Positions 1 through 4,767 of a DNA stretch of 6,352 nt are shown here, in pieces. Within the stretch, counting starts at the first letter, position 1. Each line of letters begins with the position of its first letter. A model generated the notes under the pieces. That model saw only the letters and a program-made list of their open reading frames with translations, had not been told where the DNA came from and did no database searches. The DNA comes from an uncultured Collinsella sp. (GTDB lineage: Bacteria; Actinomycetota; Coriobacteriia; Coriobacteriales; Coriobacteriaceae). A program made the translations under genes and the position numbers. The stretch is from contig CAKUHM010000083.1 of the NCBI GenBank assembly GCA_934655835.1, positions 1-6,352 on the forward strand, in the 5' to 3' direction.

Positions 1-3
1 GCA

Positions 4-39
4 GGCCCCGCCGACCGATTGCAAGCGGTCGGCGGGGCC
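4..39. terminator. Perfect 14-bp GC-rich hairpin, terminator-like but without a T tract
   Basis: Arms 4-17 (GGCCCCGCCGACCG) and 26-39 are exact reverse complements around an 8-nt loop at 18-25. The stem is almost all G and C, so it would be very stable in RNA from either strand. No run of T follows on the plus strand, and no run of A precedes it within the window to give a T tract on the minus strand. It could be the 3' hairpin of a gene lying left of the window, or a dispersed palindromic repeat. The hairpin is certain; its role as terminator is inferred. Confidence 0.45.
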
Positions 40-77
40 ATTGTGGCTCTTGACAGCGGATTGGGTCATATGAGCGA

Positions 78-176
78 AAGCCCGCCAGAGCGAGCAAGGT
101 GCCTTGAAACAAGGCGGCATTGACCTTCTGGTCATGCCGCCGAAGTTGAAAGGCAGATTGCCGCTCTGGCGGGCTT
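78..176. repeat. 99-nt structured palindromic element with 15-bp terminal inverted repeats
   Basis: Positions 78-92 (AAGCCCGCCAGAGCG) are the exact reverse complement of 162-176. Inside this closing stem are further hairpins. 101-106 pairs with 110-115 (GCCTTG / CAAGGC). 113-125 pairs with 130-141 (GGCGGCAT, a bulged T, then GACC, against GGTC and ATGCCGCC). 152-155 pairs with 159-162 (GGCA / TGCC). The arms at 101-115 and 113-141 share three bases, so they may be alternative folds. The layout fits a small non-autonomous palindromic repeat or a multi-branched structured RNA. I see no target-site duplication at the ends and no transposase. It lies just downstream of pyrE. The structure is directly visible; the element's identity is unknown. 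Confidence 0.55.
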
Positions 177-189
177 GCAGCGTCAAGCC

Positions 190-216
190 GTTACGCGGTT
201 TGTAAAACCGCGTAAC
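190..216 (-). terminator. Stem-loop directly after the pyrE stop codon
   Basis: Arms 190-201 (GTTACGCGGTTT) and 205-216 are exact reverse complements around a 3-nt loop, giving a 12-bp stem. It begins at the base next to the pyrE stop codon, the position expected of a transcript 3' end. No clear U tract follows the stem on the minus strand, so it may act as a weak intrinsic terminator, a processing or 3'-stability hairpin, or need a factor. Terminator function is inferred from position and stem strength. Confidence 0.5.
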
Positions 217-897
217 TTAACGAGCTCCGTACTGCTCGTAGTAGGCGTCGATGGCGGTCTTGAGTTCGTCGTCGATGACGACCTTGCCGTCGATCTCGTG
301 GTTGTAGAGGGTCTCGACGACCTCGGCCATGGAGACGATGCTCGCGACGGGGAAACCGTACTTTGCCTCGATCTCCTTCTGCGCGGTGGTCACGCCACCC
401 TTGCCGACCTCCATGCGGTTGAGGGACACGATCAGGCCCTTGATCTCGACATCGGCGGCGGCCTTGACCTTGGGATAGGTCTCGTCGATGGACTTGCCGC
501 TAGTGGTAACGTCCTCGACCATGATCACGCGGTCGCCGTCCTGGGGCTCGTAGCCCAGCAGGTTGCCCTTGTCGGCGCCGTGGTCCTTGGCCTCCTTGCG
601 GTCGCAGCAGTACTTGACCTCTTTGCCATACAGCTCGTGGTAGGCAATCGCGGTCACGACGGCCAAGGGAATACCCTTGTAGGCCGGCCCGAACAGCACG
701 TCAAAGTCGTCGCCAAAGTTATCGTGGATGGCCTGGGCATAATACTCGCCCAGCTTCTTGAGCTGATAGCCCGTCACGTAGGCACCGGCGTTCATAAAGA
801 ACGGGGACTGACGGCCGCTCTTGAGCGTAAAGCTGCCGAACTTAAGAACGTCGGACTCGACCATAAACTTGATGAACTCTTGTTTGTAAGCCTCCAT
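217..897 (-). CDS. pyrE: Orotate phosphoribosyltransferase
   Basis: This cytoplasmic enzyme joins orotate to PRPP to make orotidine 5'-monophosphate, the fifth step of de novo UMP synthesis. The 226-aa product shows the family hallmarks: an N-terminal substrate segment FTLKSGRQSPFF (residues 23-34), FGPAYKGIPLA (69-79), the flexible catalytic loop EAKDHGADKGNLLG (102-115) and the type I phosphoribosyltransferase PRPP motif VIMVEDVTTSGKS (124-136). Length is normal and no frame break is seen. The ATG at 897 is supported by a strong Shine-Dalgarno GAGAGGAG at 903-910, 5 nt from the start. The gene lies 138 bp downstream of the lipoprotein cluster behind a strong terminator, so it probably has its own promoter, although I find no convincing -35/-10 pair. 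I see no recognisable pyrimidine-responsive leader. No other pyrimidine gene is in the window. Confidence 0.96.
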   Translation of the reverse strand: MEAYKQEFIKFMVESDVLKFGSFTLKSGRQSPFFMNAGAYVTGYQLKKLGEYYAQAIHDNFGDDFDVLFGPAYKGIPLAVVTAIAYHELYGKEVKYCCDRKEAKDHGADKGNLLGYEPQDGDRVIMVEDVTTSGKSIDETYPKVKAAADVEIKGLIVSLNRMEVGKGGVTTAQKEIEAKYGFPVASIVSMAEVVETLYNHEIDGKVVIDDELKTAIDAYYEQYGAR

Positions 898-987
898 GCG
901 GGCTCCTCTCGTAATCGCGTACGTGCCTCACAGTTTAGCGCAGGCAGGGCGTCGATGCGGGCGCGCTTTGCCGAGTCTGCAGCCGGC

Positions 988-1029
988 AAAAACCACCACA
1001 AAGGTGCCTGTCCCCTTTGTGGTGGTTTT
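988..1029 (-). terminator. Palindromic repeat copy 1; intrinsic terminator of the lipoprotein cluster
   Basis: Arms 989-1004 (AAAACCACCACAAAGG) and 1014-1029 form a perfect 16-bp stem with a 9-nt loop. On the minus strand the stem ends in TTTTT (988-992), giving a textbook intrinsic terminator 6 nt after the stop codon of the last lipoprotein gene (TAG at 1036-1038). The plus strand also ends in TTTT, so it could stop transcription both ways. Positions 988-1027 match 4726-4765 at 39 of 40 bases, so this is a repeated element as well as a terminator. Confidence 0.85.
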
Positions 1030-1035
1030 GGTGCG

Positions 1036-1722
1036 CTATGAGGCGTTGGTCAAGCGGCTCCAGAGCTCATCGATATCGATTTGGTCGCCGCCGCTCAGGT
1101 AGCCGGTGCGAATAAAAGCCTCGTTGTAGATATAGATGTCATGAGCGCTGTCGCCATCGTCTTCGGTGTCGTCGGCCATAATCACGTAACGGTGGCCGTC
1201 AAGCGCTTTGACCAGCCAATACAAGGCATCGTCAATCGTGCATTTCTCCTGCACCATCGCCGCGTCGCCAATCGCACCGATGAGTGCCCGTTCGCCCTTC
1301 GTATAGCCGCCTACCGAGAGTAGAATCGCGACGCTTTCGTCTCCGCCGCCCGGTTCAAGCTCCTCGTACTCGGACTCCGAAAGCGGTATCGCGCTATTTG
1401 CAAGTTCGTCCACATCGTCCGAAACCTTGGAAAAGGTAAAGGCGAAAAATCCCGCGTCATCGACGGCGCCGTAGCCTACGTTCTCGCCTTGCCACTCATA
1501 ATTTTGATGTTTGAGCAGGCGCACCAGATCGGCACCACCCAGGTTGATTGCGGCATAGACCGTCACGTTGGCATTGTCGTCCACGCAGGCGGCGTCCGCT
1601 GTGCTCGCTGCTTTAGCGCCACCCGCGCCGCCCGTAGTGCCCGAGCAGCCAGCCAGCGCGCAAGCCGCCGCGCCCGCGCCCGCCACAAAGGCCGCACGGC
1701 TCATCGTCATCTCGTTCATCAT
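1036..1722 (-). CDS. Predicted lipoprotein, paralogue of the neighbouring gene; function unknown
   Basis: The 228-aa product begins with a lipoprotein signal peptide: a short charged start, a hydrophobic Ala-rich stretch (residues 11-22) and the lipobox LAGC with the lipidated cysteine at 26. It should be exported and anchored on the outer face of the membrane. A Gly/Ala/Thr-rich linker (27-45) leads to an acidic globular domain (about 46-228). That domain aligns by eye with the lipoprotein encoded just upstream: NVTVYAAIN...YEWQ (52-78), VAILLSVGGY (131-140), and a C-terminal block HRYVIMAD (177-184), IYNEAFIRTG (198-207) and IDIDELW (215-221). GAGGGA at 1728-1733 suits the ATG at 1722 (5-nt gap), though the next ATG at 1719 would also fit. 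The gene lies 35 bp after its paralogue and is last in the cluster before the terminator at 988-1029. I do not recognise the family. Confidence 0.85.
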   Translation of the reverse strand: MMNEMTMSRAAFVAGAGAAACALAGCSGTTGGAGGAKAASTADAACVDDNANVTVYAAINLGGADLVRLLKHQNYEWQGENVGYGAVDDAGFFAFTFSKVSDDVDELANSAIPLSESEYEELEPGGGDESVAILLSVGGYTKGERALIGAIGDAAMVQEKCTIDDALYWLVKALDGHRYVIMADDTEDDGDSAHDIYIYNEAFIRTGYLSGGDQIDIDELWSRLTNAS

Positions 1723-1757
1723 GTTCGTCCCTCGCTATGTTATTGGCCGCGTCGCGC

Positions 1758-2513
1758 TTAGCCGAGCGCGCGCCCGGTCTTCTCCTGCCAAAATTCGTCA
1801 ATCGTGGGGGCACCGCCGCCCTGGGTAAACGTACCGGTCTTGATAGCCTCCTCGGTAATGAGGTCCAGGCGATAGTCGCCGTTTTCCATCGGGCTCACCA
1901 TGGCAACGTGACGCGCCATGTTGGAACCGTAAACGCACGCGATCCACGAGCCCGAGGTGATCTGTGCCCGATCCTCGACCGGCACCGAAAAGCCCGCGAT
2001 AACGTCCTCGCAGCTCGAATAGCCCGCAAGTTGCAGCGTAAACATCACGGTGCTCCCGGTTCCGCCCTTGTCGAGCTTTCCGATTTCGTCCTCACCGAGC
2101 CATTCGGTTGCGCCGTCCTTGCTGATATTGCAGACGCTGAGGACGCGGCCTGCCTCGTTCTCGTACATCTCGAGCGCATCTTGCCAGGTATAGCCCTGTT
2201 GCGACGCAAATTCCTGCAACTGCCAGCCCTTAAGCTCGAGCAATGCCGCGATGCTGATGTTGCGGTGCGCATCCCAGCAGTCATCCGACCACGTATCGAA
2301 CGCATCCGTCGAGCCGCCGTCCGCATCCGAGCTGCCGCCCGCATCACCGGAATCGCCCGACGACGAGCCCGCGTCCATCTTGTCCTTTACCGGGCGGTCG
2401 TCGTTAAAACCCGTCGTATCCTGCGCCTGCTGTCCACCGCACCCCGCAAGCGTCAGCAGCGCCGTTCCCGCCGCCACGACAAACGCCGTGCGCGAAATAA
2501 CCGTCTCCCTCAT
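1758..2513 (-). CDS. Predicted lipoprotein with acidic Ser/Gly/Asp linker; function unknown
   Basis: The 251-aa product has a signal peptide (basic start, hydrophobic residues about 10-23) and lipobox LAGC with the lipidated cysteine at 25. A low-complexity linker of Ser, Gly and Asp (residues about 47-70) probably spaces the globular domain (about 70-251) from the membrane. The domain resembles the next gene's product: NISIAALLELKGW (85-97) with QGYTW (106-110), MFTLQLAGY (157-165), then RHVAMVSPMENGDYRLDL (201-218), EEAIKTG (221-227) and TIDEFW (237-242). I chose the ATG at 2513 because AAAGGA at 2520-2525 lies 6 nt upstream and the lipobox then falls at normal distance. An in-frame ATG at 2576 would add 21 residues but has no ribosome-binding site. 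The gene follows the zinc-ribbon gene by 75 bp. The domain is not one I recognise; a remote papain-like (C39-type) fold is only a guess. Confidence 0.85.
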   Translation of the reverse strand: MRETVISRTAFVVAAGTALLTLAGCGGQQAQDTTGFNDDRPVKDKMDAGSSSGDSGDAGGSSDADGGSTDAFDTWSDDCWDAHRNISIAALLELKGWQLQEFASQQGYTWQDALEMYENEAGRVLSVCNISKDGATEWLGEDEIGKLDKGGTGSTVMFTLQLAGYSSCEDVIAGFSVPVEDRAQITSGSWIACVYGSNMARHVAMVSPMENGDYRLDLITEEAIKTGTFTQGGGAPTIDEFWQEKTGRALG

Positions 2514-2519
2514 CGTTGT

Positions 2520-2525
2520 TCCTTT
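2520..2525 (-). promoter_or_regulatory. Shine-Dalgarno site that fixes the lipoprotein start at 2513
   Basis: AAAGGA on the minus strand, 6 nt before the ATG at 2513. The alternative in-frame ATG at 2576 has no purine-rich site before it, and starting there would place 21 extra residues ahead of an otherwise standard lipoprotein signal peptide. Confidence 0.65.
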
Positions 2526-2588
2526 CCCGTTCTTTATCACGGTGCCGAGAAACACGCCCGGCATCGATTCAGACATAGCCCGCTCACG

Positions 2589-4151
2589 CTATTGACGAGG
2601 CAGTTCCGTCCAGCCAAAACCGGGCTCAAAGCCATCGCGCGTGCCGATCACATCGCCCGAGCCGTTCACCCAAGCTTGGTCCGCCATCACCGAAACCTCG
2701 ACATCGGTGCCATCGGGCCTGGTGTAATGATTGACTCCGCGAATGGCATCGGAATACGAGGCCGCGCCCGTTCCCACACCTGCGCTAGAGAAATTGGCCG
2801 CACTGGCGGCCATGTTCGCGGCGTGTTGACGATCGCTGCGGTCGAACCATGCCTGTTGGTAACTGTCGAACGCCGCTTGCTGCGAAGCATGCATCTGCTG
2901 CCAGGCTGCAAACTGCTGTTGCTGCTGGGCGATATTCATCTGCGTACGTTGGCGCTGCTCAAGCACCATCTGCTGCTTTTGAGCGCATGCCTCGCGCGCA
3001 AGCTCCGGGTTGAGCCGCAGGGTCGATGCCATTGAGGCGAGCGCCGTAGAGGCCGCCTCGTCCAGACGGCCCTCTGGCGCAACCAAGCAGAAGCTGTCCC
3101 TGATACGCCACTGCAACAGGTCGGCCGCTCCCAGCCTGAACGGCGCCTCGTCTGGGCAATCGCCCTGATCCGAGGCCTGCTCCTGCGCGACACCCTGCCC
3201 CGCCGCCGCAGCCGCCTGGCGCTCGCGCAGGCGCTTGCCCAGAACGCCGCCGATGAGCCCGCTCGAAAGGCCCGCGCCCAGCAGCGCCTCGGCCCCGGCG
3301 GCAATGCCTTTACCCATAGGGCCCGCGATTCCGCCAATCGAGGCCACATAGCCCTCGACTTTGGCAGCCACCGCAAGCTCGGTGGGCACTGGAGCGCCCG
3401 CAAGCTGATATCGGCGCATGCCGCACTCATAGATCACATCGCTCGGCTCCATCGTAAAGCCCTGAATCGCAAAATCGTTTGCCGCCTCGCGCTTTACGCG
3501 GGCACGCTCGTGCTCGATATCGACCGCCGCGCTCGACGGGTACGGCTGCTCGGCCACAACCTCCGCCCGCGCGCCCAGCTGTGCCGCACAGGCCTGGGCC
3601 AGCTCGTCGCACGCTGTCTCCACGTGCACAAACGCCTTGCGCTCGGTTTGCGTGGGAATGCGCTTGGCAACGGCGCCCGCATCCACGTAGCAGAGCTCGG
3701 AGCGGTACACAATCCGCTCGCCCGCGGGGCTCGCCGCCGTCACGCCAACCGAAATCGGGCAGTCGAAGCTACCGCTACGCTCAAGATGTGCCTCTTCGAT
3801 ACGCCAATCCCGCGGCAATGCCACCTGCGCGAGTGCCTGACCGCCAGAAACATCGCATGCGGTATGGAGCTCGAGGTCGCCGACGCGGGGAGCACCCGCC
3901 GAGGCTGTGCCGCCAGACGGTGACGCGGCCTCGGCACTCCGCGTTGGCACATCTGCCGGCACGGCCACGCTCGGCTCGCAACCTTCACCCGCGCTATCAT
4001 CGTCAGCCGCATCATCCACAGACCCCGTGGCATCCGGGCCGCATGCAACGCCCCCGAGCCGGACGCCGCAACCCGGGCAAAACCGCACCGGCACACCGGC
4101 AACCCGAGGCAGTTGCGCCCCGCATGCCGGGCAGAATCTCAAGTCACTCAT
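2589..4151 (-). CDS. Zinc-ribbon protein with Gly-rich and Gln-rich segments; function unknown
   Basis: The 520-aa product has no signal peptide. It opens with a zinc ribbon: CPAC (C7, C10) and CPGC (C25, C28), two CxxC knuckles 14 residues apart. An Ala/Ser/Asp-rich, probably disordered linker (about 38-91) leads to a region likely rich in beta strand (about 92-200). Then come a Gly/Ala-rich hydrophobic stretch (about 269-305, including IGGIAGPMGKGIAAGAE) ending in KRLRER, a Gln/Ala-rich helical, possibly coiled-coil segment (about 388-447), and a compact C-terminal domain (about 466-520) with SDAIRGVNHYTRPDG and WTEL. The glycine stretch could insert in membrane or form a glycine zipper. 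The start at 4151 has GAGGG 9 nt upstream; the ATG at 4158-4160 abuts that site directly and is unlikely. The gene begins 17 bp after the preceding gene, implying co-transcription. The role is unknown; zinc binding is inferred from the cysteines. Confidence 0.85.
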   Translation of the reverse strand: MSDLRFCPACGAQLPRVAGVPVRFCPGCGVRLGGVACGPDATGSVDDAADDDSAGEGCEPSVAVPADVPTRSAEAASPSGGTASAGAPRVGDLELHTACDVSGGQALAQVALPRDWRIEEAHLERSGSFDCPISVGVTAASPAGERIVYRSELCYVDAGAVAKRIPTQTERKAFVHVETACDELAQACAAQLGARAEVVAEQPYPSSAAVDIEHERARVKREAANDFAIQGFTMEPSDVIYECGMRRYQLAGAPVPTELAVAAKVEGYVASIGGIAGPMGKGIAAGAEALLGAGLSSGLIGGVLGKRLRERQAAAAAGQGVAQEQASDQGDCPDEAPFRLGAADLLQWRIRDSFCLVAPEGRLDEAASTALASMASTLRLNPELAREACAQKQQMVLEQRQRTQMNIAQQQQQFAAWQQMHASQQAAFDSYQQAWFDRSDRQHAANMAASAANFSSAGVGTGAASYSDAIRGVNHYTRPDGTDVEVSVMADQAWVNGSGDVIGTRDGFEPGFGWTELPRQ

Positions 4152-4160
4152 CCCGTACAT

Positions 4161-4165
4161 CCCTC
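4161..4165 (-). promoter_or_regulatory. Shine-Dalgarno site that favours the zinc-ribbon start at 4151
   Basis: GAGGG on the minus strand. It touches the upstream in-frame ATG (4158-4160) with no spacer, which would not allow normal initiation there, but lies 9 nt from the ATG at 4149-4151. Confidence 0.6.
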
Positions 4166-4168
4166 ATT

Positions 4169-4621
4169 TCATTGGCTGTTCTTGATGGCGGCAAGCTGTC
4201 GCCACAGTTCCTCGGCACCGTCGAGGCGATATGCCGTCTTGTCGAGCACGATATTCTTGCCCTCGAGCTCCACCGATCGCTCCGAGCCGTCCGCATAGAC
4301 AAAAACGAGCGTGCAACCGGCGTCGCTCATCCGCTCATCCACCTCATCTCCCACGATGCAGCCGTCGAGCGCGGCAAAGGTCGATGCGACCAGCTCGGCA
4401 TCGTCGGTCTCATAGACCGTCCGTGCCTCTCCGTCCTCGATAAGCTTGACCGCCGCCGGAGCGGCAGCACAATCATTGAGCGATGCTTGTGCGGCAGTCT
4501 TTCCCTGAGCGCCATGGGCGCCGGCGCCGTAAGCTCGCATGAGTGTCACCGCCGCGGCAACAACAACCACGGCGATAAGCGCGCCCGCAATTTTATTAGA
4601 CGCGCAACCCCGAGACGCCAT
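4169..4621 (-). CDS. Small membrane-anchored extracytoplasmic protein; function unknown
   Basis: The 150-aa product has a short N-terminal tail and one hydrophobic helix (residues about 11-29, IAGALIAVVVVAAAVTLM). This is probably an uncleaved anchor exposing the remaining ~120 residues outside the membrane. The exposed part has three cysteines (51, 88, 103), two of which could form a disulfide. A C-terminal block LVFVYADGSERSVELEG (105-121) then AYRLDGAEELWRQL (130-143) looks like a small strand-rich domain ending in a helix. C6 is not in a lipobox, so I do not call it a lipoprotein. The ATG at 4621 has a strong purine-rich site, GGAAGGGG at 4629-4636, 7 nt upstream. It is the first gene of the four-gene cluster and starts 17 bp before the zinc-ribbon gene. 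I do not recognise a named family. Confidence 0.8.
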   Translation of the reverse strand: MASRGCASNKIAGALIAVVVVAAAVTLMRAYGAGAHGAQGKTAAQASLNDCAAAPAAVKLIEDGEARTVYETDDAELVASTFAALDGCIVGDEVDERMSDAGCTLVFVYADGSERSVELEGKNIVLDKTAYRLDGAEELWRQLAAIKNSQ

Positions 4622-4723
4622 AGGTGCACCCCTTCCGTTCTGCTTCGCTCAACATCACATTCATATGCCTTTGAGCGCCAAAACGGCAGGTGACAAATGT
4701 CTCATATTCATATTTTTGCAGGT
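4622..4723 (-). promoter_or_regulatory. Probable promoter region of the four-gene cluster
   Basis: These roughly 100 bp lie between the regulator's terminator and the first cluster gene, the only non-coding stretch that could hold the cluster promoter. The part at 4700-4723 is clearly richer in A and T than its surroundings. The octamer ATATGAAT (minus strand) occurs twice, at 4706-4713 and 4659-4666; the TATGAA inside either could serve as a -10 box. No good -35 box sits at 16-18 bp from either, so the exact promoter is not settled. Confidence 0.4.
4646..4677. promoter_or_regulatory. Candidate operator: CGCTCAA-N18-TTGAGCG inverted repeat
   Basis: CGCTCAA at 4646-4652 and its exact reverse complement TTGAGCG at 4671-4677 are separated by 18 bp. 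The arms lie 25-56 bp upstream of the first cluster gene, across the likely promoter. A dimeric or tetrameric repressor or activator could use such spacing. Seven-base arms at this distance can arise by chance, so the call is weak. Confidence 0.25.
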
Positions 4724-4765
4724 AAAAAAACCACCACAAAGGTGCCTGGCCCCTTTGTGGTGGTT
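4724..4765 (-). terminator. Palindromic repeat copy 2; intrinsic terminator of the LuxR-type gene
   Basis: Arms 4729-4742 (AACCACCACAAAGG) and 4752-4765 form a perfect 14-bp stem around a 9-nt loop. On the minus strand the stem runs into seven T residues (4724-4730), and it begins 2 nt after the regulator's stop codon (TAG at 4768-4770). This is a strong intrinsic terminator. It matches the copy at 988-1027 except for one loop base (G at 4749 against T at 1011). Confidence 0.9.
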
Positions 4766-4767
4766 GG

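Noticed and set aside
1..187. Minus-strand frame open across the 99-nt element to the left edge
   Set aside because: It has no ATG or convincing ribosome-binding site and its sequence is dictated by the inverted repeats, so it is better explained as structured non-coding DNA.
932..937. TAAACT (minus strand) as a -10 box for pyrE
   Set aside because: No -35-like hexamer lies 16-18 bp upstream and there is no extended -10 TG, so it is not supported as a promoter.
175..1041. Plus-strand open frame of 288 codons opposite pyrE
   Set aside because: pyrE on the minus strand is unmistakable; the opposite frame is a Val/Leu/Asp-rich shadow that also runs through the terminator hairpin.
2514..2588. 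75-bp gap between the zinc-ribbon and lipoprotein genes as a separate promoter or extra coding sequence
   Set aside because: Extending the lipoprotein to the ATG at 2576 lacks a ribosome-binding site, and no promoter hexamers or strong hairpin are visible beyond a weak GCCG/CGGC pairing.
2895..2935. CTG/TTG-rich run as a tandem repeat
   Set aside because: It is simply the Gln codons (CAG/CAA) of the Gln-rich segment in the zinc-ribbon protein; the repeat is imperfect and in frame.
1737..3035. Long plus-strand open frame of 432 codons
   Set aside because: It is antisense to two well-supported minus-strand genes, its product is Arg/His/Leu-rich with no recognisable domain, and its openness follows from GC-rich codon bias on the other strand.
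3479..4693. Long plus-strand open frame of 404 codons
   Set aside because: Its product is Arg/Pro-rich and low in complexity, it overlaps the zinc-ribbon and anchored-protein genes in antisense, and those have proper start sites and domain signals.
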